NCBI GenBank assembly: GCA_949825045.1
Contig: OX463814.1
Location: 28,166,383-28,230,382 of the forward strand
Source: Argyresthia goedartella
Lineage: Eukaryota > Arthropoda > Insecta > Lepidoptera > Argyresthiidae
DNA length: 64,000 bases
Direction: 5' to 3'
Under the pieces are notes generated by a model. The model saw only the letters and a list, made by a program, of their open reading frames with translations. It searched no databases and was not told where the DNA came from. Shown here piece by piece: positions 1 through 11,200 of the stretch; the first letter of the stretch is position 1, and every line of letters begins with the position of its first letter. The translations under genes and the position numbers were made by a program.

Positions 1-1645
1 CATCCGAGATGGAATGGATGAAAACTGAGAAAAGAAGAGGAGAAAGGATGCCACCCTGCGGAACACCAGTAGAGAGCTTGCACCATTCCGTAGTAACTTC
101 TTCAGACTTGATGCGCTGCTGGCGGTCTCTCAGGTAGGAGTCAAACCAGCGAGCCGAGTGTGAAGAGACATTGAGTGTTTTTATGATTTCAACAAGTATA
201 TCGAAGTCGACGCAGTTGAAGGCGCTGCTAAAGTCAAGGAGAGTCAGGACTGTGAGCTGCTTCTTATCCATTGCCAGTTGGATATCGTCAGTTACCTTGA
301 GCAGTGCGGTGGTGGTGCTATGCCCTGGCCTAAAACCAGACTGATAAGGGTTCAGTAAATCCATGGAGGAAAGGTACGAGGACAGCTGGGAGTAGACAAT
401 TGATTCAAGGACTTTGGAAAGGATTGGTAGGATGGAAATGGGACGGAACTCTTTGAAGGAGGACGAGTTAGAAGTTTTAGGCAGGGGTATCACTAATGCT
501 CTTTTCCACTGGCTTGGGAAGCAGTACTCGCTCAGCGACGCGTTAATTATATGCGTTATGGGTGGTAAAACATTATCGAGTACACTGAATAGCATCTGAG
601 AGCAGATATTGTCATCACCTACAGCCTTGGACGAGATTTCTAGAATAGCTTTCTTTACTGCGCCAACTCCGACAGACCTGAGGTTGAAAGGTAAGCAACT
701 GGATGTCGTTCTGGTACGCAAGTTACGAAGGGTAGCATCCTTGACACAGGGGTCCATCACGACAGGGGAGACAGCAAAGAATTTGTTGAGACCATTGAGG
801 TCGACACTACCGGCAACTGCGTCCTGGGACTTACCAACACCAAGGGTCTTCAGGAACTTCCAAACCTGTGCAGGAGAGTAACTCTCGATACTCTCGTAGA
901 TGTGGCGGCGTTTGGCATCTCGACAAAGACGGGTGCACCGATTACGGAGACGTTTGTATATAAGGAGATTATCGTCCGTCGGATCCTTCTTATATCTACA
1001 TTTGGCACGGTTTCTCTGGGCCATCAGACCCTTGATGGTGTCGGTAAGCCAAGGCGCAGGTAGATGTTTGACCCTAACCTTTTTGACAGGAGCATGTTTG
1101 TCGAACAAACTTAAGACAATCGAGTTGAAATGCTGGACTTTGTCATCAACGGTCTCACTACAGACGACAGGAGACCAGTCTATAGAAGCGGCGTCAGACT
1201 TAAGGGAGCTGAGATCCATACCCTTGAAACTGCGAATATCCAGGAATTTTGCTGCGCGCTTGGGAGGCCTTAACTTGAACGAGAGATAAATCAAATCGTG
1301 AAAGGAGAAGGGGGCATTAAGTTGGCCATGCGTAGCAACCTTGGATATATTAGAAACAATCATAAGATCTAGAAGAGAGGGGGTGCAGTGGGGCTGGAAG
1401 TGAGTTGCACTCAAGGGAAGAATATTTAAATTTAGGGAGCTGATGATAGACTGAAGTTTGGATGAGCGAACATCATTTTTAAGTAAACAGTTATTGAAAT
1501 CACCTAGGATAACTGTGTCACTGTAAAGAGGAGATAGATCATTAAGAATGCTTTCAAAAGAATCAAAGTAGTCGATGAGTAGAGAGGGGCTATAAAAGAC
1601 ACCCAGAAGGACCTTATTGTGATGCAGGCATAACTCGAGAAAGAG
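1..1645 (-). CDS. LINE A ORF2, endonuclease C-terminus and reverse transcriptase (partial)
   Basis: Read on the minus strand, this interval is one open frame running off the left edge. It begins with the end of an APE-type endonuclease (a GDFNN-type motif near 1495-1510), passes through the linker, and enters a reverse transcriptase with FRPISILPILSK, QSGFRPGHSTTTALL and FSSAFNCVDFDIL-type blocks, ending with GVPQGGILSPLLFS close to position 1. The catalytic ADD box lies beyond the window. It belongs to a CR1/Jockey-like non-LTR retrotransposon. The N-terminal part of the same frame is at 5882-6361, separated by LINE B. Truncated 3' ends that resemble this family recur at 16.4, 18.1, 21.3, 28.4 and 56.5 kb. 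The clade was judged by motif only. Confidence 0.8.

Positions 1646-1681
<36 letters not shown>
1646..1681. repeat. (GTAA)9 tail of LINE B
   Basis: Nine GTAA units lie exactly at the 3' end of LINE B (TTAC on its coding strand). This is a simple-repeat tail rather than an independent microsatellite. Confidence 0.85.
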
Positions 1682-1916
1682 TGTTTATTTGCACGAATAT
1701 AGGTGTACATCAGGTGTATAATAATGTAATTTAAAATATGGTTCGCTATACTCTGCCATGTAGCATGCAAATATTAGTTACACGCAAAAAACACAAATTT
1801 ACATAGATTTACATCAGATGTCAATATTTACTAAACGCGTTAAGGTATTTTTGTTAAATTTATGTCCACAAAATATTATAATGTTACTTAAAACTAGTTA
1901 TAATGTACATATTATG

Positions 1917-4778
1917 TCATATTGACGTGTCTTCAATGTAGTCCTGTATTTTATAGTAACATTTTTCTACTAAGAACTGTTTAAGTCTCGCTTTATATAT
2001 GTGAATATGGTCAATATTCCTAATCGATTTGGGCAATCTATTATACACTTTTGGCGCCATACCATAAATGCCTTTCGAGAATAGAGCTGTGGAGCTAGGA
2101 GGAGCACTTAATTTGATGTCTCGTTTACTATACATTGTCTTAAACAAATTCCACTTTACTTTTACAAATACAGCAGTTTCGTAAATGTAGAGAGATGGCA
2201 ATGTTAAAATTCCTAATGATCTGAAGTGGGGCATACAGCTATCCATTGGTTTTAACTTACAGATTGCCCTTATACATCGTTTTTGGGCTATAAACGCCTT
2301 ATCTTTGTCCGTTGAGTTTCCCCAAAATATAATGCCATACCTTAGTGTTGAGGCGACAAAAGCATGATAGACAGTCAACAGAGCAGATTGACCGGTAACT
2401 TTGCTAAGCATATATAAAGCATAAGAGAGCTGACTTAATTTTTTGCACAAATGTTCTATTTGCGGTTTCCACGTCAAATGTGAGTCGATGTTTAGTCCTA
2501 AGAATTTTGTTACTTTTATTTCGTCAATTTTTTTGTTTTTATATTGAATGTCAAGTTTATTAGATTGTATGTGGTTATAATTATTTGTGAATGTCATATA
2601 ATTTGTTTTCTCAATATTAATTAACAGATTATTACATTCCAGCCAGTCGACTATATTTTTAAGCGAGTCATTAATTTCTAATTCGTATGTATTTGGATCT
2701 CGGCACTCCGCAACCATGGTACTATCATCTGCGAATAGAACCATTGAATGTGTAACTGATTTAGGGAGATCATTAATGTAAACGAGGAATAGTAATGGTC
2801 CTAAAACGCTACCTTGTGGTACACCATATTGAACAGTTCTCGGATGTGATAGATGATGAATTTCCGTTTTAGTTCTATCGCCAATTCTAGAAATCTGTGT
2901 AAGCTGTTGTCTATTGGTTAGATAGCTTTTAATAAGTTCAGCCACATTCCCTCGGACACCATACACCTCAAGTTTTTTTATCAGCGTTGTATGGTCGACG
3001 AAGTCAAATGCCTTCGTCATATCCATGTACAAAGCTGAAACAGGAATCCTTTTATCCAAGCAGGTCACTACCTGACTTAAGAAATCGTAAATGGCTAAGT
3101 CAATTGTTTTACTTTTTCTGAATCCCTTTTGCTCTTCTGCAAATAAATTTTTTTTCTCAAAATATTGATAAATGCTATTATAGATTACTTTTTCAAAGAC
3201 TTTCGATAATATGGGGATTAGTGCAACAGGTCTATAGAAACTCATATTTTCACGGTCCTGTTTCTTGAAGAGCGGTCTAATTATTGAGGTTTTTAATTTC
3301 TCTGGATATACGCCTTGCTCTATCGATAGGTTAATTATACAGCTCAATATAGGCGCTATTAAATCTGCCACATATTTTATAACTTTAGTGCATATGTTGT
3401 CATATCCAGTACTGTTTGTATTTTTAAGATTTTTAATTATTTGATATACCTCGAGTGGAGAAGTTGGCTTTAAAAATAATGAGTTAGGATTAAATGGTAT
3501 TTTCATTGGGGTATTTGTAACGTTCTGTTGACTTCGCTTTGATATCTGATCAATGTAATATTCATTAAATGACTCTGCAATTTCACGTGGATGAGTAATA
3601 AGTTCATTGTTATGTCTAATTTGTTTAATGTAATCCTTCGGCTTAGTCTTATTGTTGTTGTAGTTGTTTATTATTTTCCACGTAGTTTTCGATTTGTTAT
3701 TTGATGTTTTAATTAAGTATTCATTCTGGGACTTCTGTGTCAATTTAATAATTTTTTTGAGTCTTTTTGAATAATTTATAAAGGTTTGTTTGTTTTGTTG
3801 GTTTGGGGCTCTCCTTGATTGCCATAACAACTCTCTTTTCCTTTTTGTACAAAGTTTGATACCTTTTGATATCCATTGTGGTCGTCTATTTCTTGAGATC
3901 TTTACTTTGATGATGGGAAAACATAGGTCATATAAAAGTTTAAAAGTACTATGGAACTCACTGAAAGCTGCATCAGCGTCTTTATTATTGTATACCTCGC
4001 TGAAATTGAGACTTGCAATATGATCTTTAAACTTTTTCAAATACTCTGCACTATAGTCATGCCTTAGTATTGACCAATTTTGGAGGACATTATTATATTT
4101 TACTGGACATTTTAGTATCTGACCAGTGTGGTCTGATAGTGCAAATTCTATTATTTCGGCTCTACATCCTCTGATGTTATGTATAAAATTGTCCAAACAT
4201 GTCCCACTACTTAATCTCGTTGGTTCATTAAAAATTTATTTTAGATTGTAAGTTAATAATAGTTCTTCGAAATAAACCGCAGATCTATTCTTTTTGAGTC
4301 TATCTATATTAAAATCACCACACAATATAATTTTTATTTTACCCTTGCAAAGTCTATGTAATAGTTTGTCTATGTTGTTAAAGAATACGTCGTAAGTCTT
4401 TGTGTCATATTTTGCTTTTCTATAAATACATATTAAATTGATATTATACTGCGGAATTGTGATGCCACAGCATTCTATAAAATTAGGGATATTGTATTGT
4501 GATATATCTATTACATTATAATCAAGTCCGTTATTTACTAGTATGGCAGTACCTCCACTTCGCGTGTTTCTGGCAGAGTAAGTAGCCAGTGTATAGTTTT
4601 TGACATTAAGCGAATAAATATCAGTTTCAATCATGTTATGTTCTGTGATTCCTACTATATCTACAATTACTCCATTTGTTCGAAGCTCATCTAGATGTAT
4701 TGTTAACAGGTCAGACTTATTTACTAGGCCATCGATATTTTGATGAAATATATTTACATGGTTATTCACGAAAAAACG
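1917..4778 (-). pseudogene. LINE B ORF2: endonuclease-reverse transcriptase with one nonsense codon
   Basis: The frame opens just downstream of 4778 and ends with the stop at 1917-1919. The endonuclease (4769-4240) shows HQNIDGLVNKSDLL, VGITEHNM and LCGDFNIDRL. The reverse transcriptase (about 3500-2200) shows FYRPVALIPILSKVFEKVI, DMTKAFDFVDH, YGVPQGSVLGPLLFLVYIND and the catalytic VLFADD box near 2745. A single in-frame TAA at 4236-4238, near the end of the endonuclease, splits an otherwise open frame, so the copy is probably inactive. There is no ATG near the start of the frame, and it overlaps the end of ORF1 by only a few nucleotides (see findings). Confidence 0.85.
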
Positions 4779-5881
4779 TTACGTCATTAGCATTGTCATT
4801 ATTCCTATAGTCATTATTATCAACATTGTTATCATTATTACTATCATTATCATTGTCAATCAAATTATTATTATTTGTATTTCCAATATTCCCCGTTATA
4901 GCACAATCATTTTTGTAATTAATTTCGAGATCCTCTGTCTGTGTCTCTACATTAATCAACATAGGCAAATCAATTGGTAGACCAGTTTGAGTTTGTCTGG
5001 AAATCTTACATTGCGTCAGATCCTTTTGTGGAGGATTGATTCTAATAATTTCTTCAAAAAGCTGTTGACATGCATACTGTCTGTTGAGCCTATATTTTCC
5101 GAAATATTTTTTATCATCTTTTTTACTTATACCTAAGAGAGTGGTGTGTGTAAAACGGGAACATATATGCCTGAAAGTACAATTGATCATTTCTTCATTT
5201 AAATGCTTACTGTTAACCGTTTTACATATTATTATTTTACATTGTAACATAATACTAAGATTATAATACAGTAACGACTTCATTCTGAGTGGATCTTTAT
5301 CGTTTGAACCTCCTAAAACGATAACGATATCATTACGACCATAATTGTTGCACAGCGAAAGACATGATTTCATAACTTGGTCCATGGTAGCATTGGGCCT
5401 CAGAATTGACTCCACAATATATCCACTTCCCAAAGATTCTTGTAGGATACTGCGCATTCCTTTACCCTGTTCATCGGCTAAGATCATCACTCGTCGCTTT
5501 GGTTGTGATTGGTGCTGAGGTTTTGTCTTATTCGTGGTATTTTTTGTCTCTTGAGTAAGCACTGATGCCATAGCTTCGTTGGCCTTAAACGTTGATCTTA
5601 TGGTTTTAGGTAACAACTCTTTCTGTATAGTCGTTACATGGTCATTCAGCTCTATGGGGCATAGCTTAATAGGTGTTATTTTTTCGACGACTCTATTTGT
5701 AAATTCAGTTGGTGTTCTACGGGGAAATCCACCCTGTACAGTATTAGGTGTGATTCTACGGTATTGTGGGGAGAAGGCCCACTGATTTACAGAACTCTAG
5801 TTTTTTATTTGTGGTTTCTAAAGTGTGTTTCAGGTTCATAATTTCAATACTCAGGTTATCAATTTCGCTGTTCGCCATCTT
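4762..5881 (-). pseudogene. LINE B ORF1 (5'-truncated, frameshifted)
   Basis: The open part (5740-4762) encodes a protein with MILADEQGKGMRSIL and IVIVLGGSNDKDP blocks, which resembles the SGNH-hydrolase/esterase-like ORF1 of many CR1-type LINEs. An asparagine/aspartate-rich low-complexity tail follows. Upstream, 5880-5760 encodes a coiled-coil-like stretch in another frame, so a one-base shift lies near 5760. The product would act as the RNA-binding/chaperone partner of ORF2 in the retrotransposition particle. The esterase-like assignment rests on the glycine-rich blocks only. Confidence 0.6.
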
Positions 5882-6361
5882 AAGTTCAGCGGATCCAGAG
5901 TACAGACTAGGTGAGTGGCTGATGACTTTGCAAGAAATATTGGAACGAAGGTAAATAGCAACACCGCCACCAGCCTTACCTGTCCTATCATTCCGATGGA
6001 GCCTGTACCCCGGCAGAGCATACAAGGCAGATGGAAGAGAGGGTTTAAGAAATGATTCGGAGATCAGAATACCATGAATGCTCTGATCGCTGAAGGAGTC
6101 GATAAGGTCGGCATGACTGGAATGAATGCTCTGAGCATTTATGGGAACGACATTGAAGTTCCTACCGAGGTTGGAAAACACACGTTTGAGGGCAATAGGC
6201 AAAACGTCGTTCGTGGACGGCAATCCACTTCCCACGCTATCGGAATCTTCACTATCGGAGCAGGAGAAGTAACTATCACTAAAGTCGTAGGTATTCATAT
6301 AAGTAAATATCATATAATAAATAAATAATAAAATAAATACAATTAAACCTACTAAAATCAC
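5882..6361 (-). CDS. LINE A ORF2, N-terminal endonuclease part
   Basis: This is the start of the apurinic-like endonuclease of LINE A. Visible blocks are INAQSIHSSHADLID (the N-terminal asparagine motif), ILISESFLKP (catalytic glutamate) and GGGVAIYLRS, as in CR1/Jockey-type elements. An N-terminal hydrophobic, serine/aspartate-rich stretch precedes it, and the first in-frame start considered is at 6361. The frame stops being LINE A at 5882. The nucleotides on either side of LINE B (…GCTGAACTT at 5882 and CTCTTTCTC at 1645) join without gain or loss to restore one frame, so the two parts were one gene before the insertion. Confidence 0.75.
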
Positions 6362-7245
6362 AAAAAATTAAAAGTATCTAAATTCTCAACAATCTAAAAA
6401 ACAGAAAGCCCGAACCCAGCCATACCCTGGGTTTACATGAGTACAGTATGGAAATAAATACGTTATTGTTAATGACTGTTTTGAATGGTCTTTCGAAGAT
6501 GAGGAGAAAATAAATCTCGAGGAGAATTATCTCGAATTTATTTTCAGGCAAAGCAATATAAGTATATGTAGCTATAATAATGTTTTATTAGTTGATTTTG
6601 ATATTGCGTAGGTAGGGAATTGTTATATGTTGCCTATGACGCACCTATAAATGTGATTATGCCTTAGTCAATAGGGGCGACCGCGGCCGCGGTAAGTGGT
6701 GGTTTATTATTGTCAGGCGGCGAGTGGTCCTGAGAGAAATAAAGTTAGAGGTAGGTAATCACTATCAATGATGTCCTAATCGGAATGATCTCACCAGGTT
6801 GGTGTGTTTAGCGGCGGTGGTGGTGGAGGCAGTAGCGTTGAGGGTGTGTTGCGTAGGCGTCGCTCGCTGCCGGCCTGTCGCTGCGTGGCTCAGACGTGCA
6901 CCTGGCCTAGAATAAATTCTAGGGCTTGCACAGATGGGATGCCTAAGAGTATCGCGCAGTTCTCTGGGCATTCATTACACTTGACCGCACTAGTATCATC
7001 ACAATCACTGAAATGCGTGGTATTGCACAGATGGGGTGCCTAGATGGATCACGCACATTCCCCAGGTAACCCTTACAGTAACACGCGGTATAAGCCAGGC
7101 TCGTTTTCGGGCCTCCGGAGGCAGAACAAAAGGCGCGCGCCGGGGATGAAAACTATTGTTTGTTTAAATGCGTTTGGGAGATCTCGGGGGGACACGTCCG
7201 TTCGGTCCGGCAACACAAACGCTACTCCTGTCAAGGCATAAATAA
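6362..7245 (-). other. Probable 5' leader of LINE A, GC-rich, no ORF
   Basis: 6362-6660 is AT-rich with no supported gene. 6665-7245 is distinctly GC-rich, contains a CCGCGGCCGCGG palindrome near 6680 and two related segments starting TTGCACAGATGGG about 99 bp apart (near 6926 and 7025). Composition drops abruptly to AT-rich after 7245. Its position directly upstream of the LINE A frame suggests an internal promoter/5' UTR, but this is inference. Confidence 0.35.
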
Positions 7246-7732
7246 ATTATGTTAATAAATAATTAAATAAATCTTTATTCGTTTTGATAATTGTAATTAG
7301 AGTATTTTTGTTTAAATTATAATCAGTCAGTTTCAGTGGGTTTCTTTTTGAAAAATCATCTCGGCCTCTGGTTCCTAACAAATCATTATTATAAATACAT
7401 CAAAGTTAAAAATTCCTACTTAGCTACTTACCTATTTACCTACATAAATAATCATAATGTATATTCGACCATTTATCGACTGTCGACTATGTCAATAACT
7501 TAATAATAATTGTACCTACTTATAATATAGGATTATATTAAAGCTTTGTAAACCTAATGTTTAAGTTAAGATAATCTTAATAAGAAGTGCGACTCCCGAC
7601 CCACAGACAAAACAAATTACATTTGGTTTTGTGGGATTTAGATCATAAGATTTTTATGAATTAAAGTTTAATTCATTATTTCATTCATACATCTCACGGT
7701 ATTCAATATTGCGCCTTTGACTGAAACCAGTG
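7246..7732. other. AT-rich spacer without genes
   Basis: No coding signal or repeat was recognised. The last five bases (CAGTG, 7728-7732) are the left copy of the BEL1 target-site duplication. Confidence 0.6.
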
Positions 7733-8241
7733 TGTTCAGGCCTCTCGGCACCCGATGACCTCGCAGGGGCCCATAGCTACGAGGTAGCGTAGCGATCGGA
7801 TGCCAAGAAGCAAGAACGTCGGCGATTCACCGAGCTAAAGTAAATAGATTCTATCTGACCTGGTCTGTGCTTCGTTCCCGTCAAACTCCTGTCTCTCTGC
7901 AAGGCCTGGGTGCACCCTAGGCTCTTCTTGGTAGACAGGCTCTTCAGCCAACCAGGTATGGCTGGCAGGCCAGCTTCGACGCGCACAGTGTTACGTAAAT
8001 ACGAACTTTATCTGGTTCGGAGAACCACAATACACTCAGCTATAAGACAATCCTGAGGGGAGCCCGAATACAATTCCAGATGGCTTACGATTTAATTTCA
8101 ATGCCCAAAATCAATACGCGTCACATTGCGGGGGCTTTTCGTCTGTCAGTTGTCAAAAAACTGCTCTGTTGGCAGCAACTGTCAAATTCAAAAAATGGCC
8201 GTTCCGAAACCATCGATCGAGTATCGATTCTGAATCGAACA
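7733..8241 (-). repeat. BEL1 3' LTR
   Basis: 509 bp, from TGTTCAGGCC to GAATCGAACA on the plus strand. It has the same length as the LTR at 14535-15043 and looks the same base by base. Both short open frames seen inside it recur unchanged in the other LTR and are not genes. Confidence 0.95.
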
Positions 8242-8273
8242 ATCACCCGCCCGGACAGGCACCCACCTGTCCC
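8242..8273 (-). promoter_or_regulatory. BEL1 polypurine tract and adjacent stem-loop
   Basis: On the element strand, GGACAGG-TGGGTG-CCTGTCC (8272-8253) lies right after the pol stop codon and can form a 7-bp stem with a 6-base loop. It is followed by the purine-rich GGGCGGGTGAT that abuts the LTR, the expected place for plus-strand priming. BEL2 keeps the same stem with a different loop. Confidence 0.6.
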
Positions 8274-11200
8274 TTAATCTACGGGCAGCCGAGACAACGT
8301 TGCTACCGCTCGTTTTAGTACCGAGCCTCCTACTAGAACCTCTGCAGACCGGGGGGTCCCGTCCCTGCCAGGGAACAAGTTAACAATGCGCCCCCTGCGC
8401 CAACGCAGTGGCGGTAGGTTAGCATCCTTAACCAGCACGAGGTCACCAACACTAGGGGGGCTGGTTTTGTCAGTCCACTTAAGGCGCTGTTGTAAGATAT
8501 GCAGATACTCGAGCGACCAACGCTTCCAGAAATTCTGAGTAAACTGCTGCAACATCTGATACCTTGACAACCGATAAAATTTCACTCCCTCGAAGGGGTG
8601 CTCGGGCAACGCGTTAAGTGGCTGTCCTATCAAGAAATGGCCTGGGGTCAGAGCCTCCAGGTCATTTGGATCCGAGTTGAGCGGACACAACGGTCGCGAA
8701 TTGAGAACGGCCTCGATCTTACAAAACAATGTCGCGAGCTCCTCAAAAGTCAGCGCGGTCTGACCTACTATATACCCTAAGTGCGTCTTCGCTGACTTAA
8801 CTACGGCCTCAAAAATCCCACCCCAGTGGGGGCAACTCGGTGGGCTGAAGGTCCACTGTATACCCCGACGGGAGAGGGTCGTTCCAATATCCACTTTATT
8901 TACATTCAAAAAGTTGACTATCTCTCGTAAGTATCGTTCCGCACCGACGTAGTTAGTGCCGTTATCAGAGCGGATCAAAGTTGGAAGTCCCCTTCGAGAA
9001 ACAAACCTATCCAAACAAGCAATGAAAGCCTCTGTCGAGAGATCAGCAACGAGCTCGAGATGTACCGCCTTGGTGGATAAACAAACAAACACACACAGGT
9101 ACGCCTTGTATTGCTTAGCGTTACGCAATCGTGAACTCTTCACCATAAACGGTCCTGCAAAATCCGTACCAACACCTGAAAACGGTCTGACCTCATTCAC
9201 ACGATCAGGGGGCAAGTCCCTCATGAGAGGTTGCATCGTGGCAGCCTTAAGTCGATAACAAGGCATGCACCGAAACACGATGTTCCGTATGACACGGCGG
9301 GCAGATAAGATCCAAAACTCCCGCTGGAGCGTGGCCAACAACGCGTTACAGCCGGCATGCGCGTTTTTAATATGACGATCAGTCACCAGCAATTCAACTA
9401 ACTGTCCCCCCTTGGGGAGCAGAAGTGGGTGACGAGCCGAATACGACAGATTCGCATTGCGCAATCTTCCTCCTACCCGAAGTAACCCGGTCGAATCAAC
9501 AAAGGGGTTGAGACGCGCGACGGCTCCCTTCAATTTCGAACGTCCACTTCGTATAGTCTCCAATTCTGCCCCAAACTTCGAGGACTGTACCAACCGGACC
9601 AAATTCAGTAGCGACTCGTTTTGCTCTGCCGGAGTCAGAATAGGGTTCAACGTTCGCTGATCGCGAGGAGTACGACAATTTCGAGCGAATCTCCTAATCC
9701 AAGTGGACACGTTTATCAACTTGTCAAGTGAGCTATACCGGTCCAGCAGAAACCCGGCGTCAGGGTCCTCAGCCTTCTGGGTAACATGCACGGCCGCTCT
9801 GGGGCCATGATCCGAAGATACTACTACATGGCTGTGGGGCCAGTCCGATTCTCTCCTGGCAAGCCAGGGTGGTCCCCACCACAAATGGTGTCTAACGAGT
9901 TCAGGAGCCCGACATCCCCTGGATGCACAATCAGACGGGTTCAATTCTCCTGGTACATGTCTCCAAGTCAGTGGGACCTCAGACGACACAATCTGGGAGA
10001 CACGGTTCGCGACAAAAACCTCTAAGTTATGGACCGAAGCCTTCAGCCAGCACAAAACAATCTGGCTGTCCGTCCACGCGTACACCGTATCCTCCAAAAC
10101 CACTGACCCACGCAACACTGTTAGAGTGTGATTCAAAAGTTTGGTCAAAAGAGCAGCCCCGGACAGTTCCAGTTTTGGAATCGTCATCCTTGTCCGAATA
10201 GGCGCTACCTTGCTTTTTGCCAAAACCAAACGCACGTCGACCTCCCCGGTGGAGGTGACGGTTCGCAAATAAACCGCTGCCGCAAACCCTCGTTCAGAGG
10301 CATCACAAAACCCGTGAAGGGTTGCCCTGTAATCCCCAGCAGGGACCAATTTCCTCGGCAGCGATACATTATTTATGTCCGATAGCGAAGTGAACATTTG
10401 CGTCCAATCAGTCAACAAATCACCTGAGAGGTGGGTGTCCCAGGTCAACTGAGCCGCCCATAGCCTTTGCATAAAACATTTGAGAGCAAAGGTGACTGGA
10501 GAAATCCATCCATTCGGGTCGAACGTTCTCGCAATCGTTGACAGTACTGACCGCTTCGTCCAGGCCTTCGGTGTTTCTAAAACCACCCGATAGGTAAACT
10601 CATCATGGACGGGCCGGTACTGAATTCCAAGCACTGACAACATGTTAGGGTTGTCAGGATTCTCAAAAACGTGCGGGTCTTGTTGAAACTCATCTGGGAG
10701 ACCAGCCATCAACTCAGGGGAGTTGGACATCCACTTGCGTAGTTCATAGCCGCCTCGTTCCAGCAATTGAATGAGCTCGTCACGTCGGTCCAGAGCTTCC
10801 TCTACACTGGCTGCCCCTGTGCAGACGTCATCGACGTACAAATCTTGCTCCAGGATAGCGGCGGCTCTAGGATAGCTCACACGGTCACGCGACGCCAACT
10901 CCCGCAGGGTACGCATCGCCAAATACGGGCTAGACCGTAACCCATACGTGTTCGTGTTCAACTCATAGACCTTGACTGGCTCGGCCGTGGACTCACGCCA
11001 AAGTATCAACTGATACCTTCTGTCAGCCGGATGAATTAACGTTTGCCTAAACATCATCCGAATGTCTGCGACAAATACAACCTGGTGCCTCCGAAAGCTC
11101 GTGAGAATATCCGAAATATCACGACTCAACTTGGGTCCCGAATGTAGACACTGATTCAGGGACATCCCGTTCGAGGTAGGTGCTGACCCATCAAAAACAA

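Larger units (their letters stand above)
1646..5881 (-). mobile_element. LINE B, 5'-truncated non-LTR retrotransposon inserted in LINE A
   Basis: The element is minus-strand, about 4.2 kb. It has ORF1 (5' end missing), ORF2 with endonuclease and reverse transcriptase, a 3' UTR of about 230 bp, and a tail of nine TTAC units (GTAA on the plus strand, 1646-1681). It interrupts the endonuclease region of LINE A. No target-site duplication is apparent at the joints, and the flanks rejoin exactly. The 5' truncation is typical of incomplete target-primed reverse transcription. Confidence 0.85.

Noticed and set aside
414..1289. Plus-strand open frames over LINE A
   Set aside because: Shadows of the minus-strand reverse transcriptase, whose motifs are clear.
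7777..7986. 69-codon open frame, identical copy at 14579-14788
   Set aside because: Lies within both LTRs of BEL1; identity simply reflects LTR duplication.
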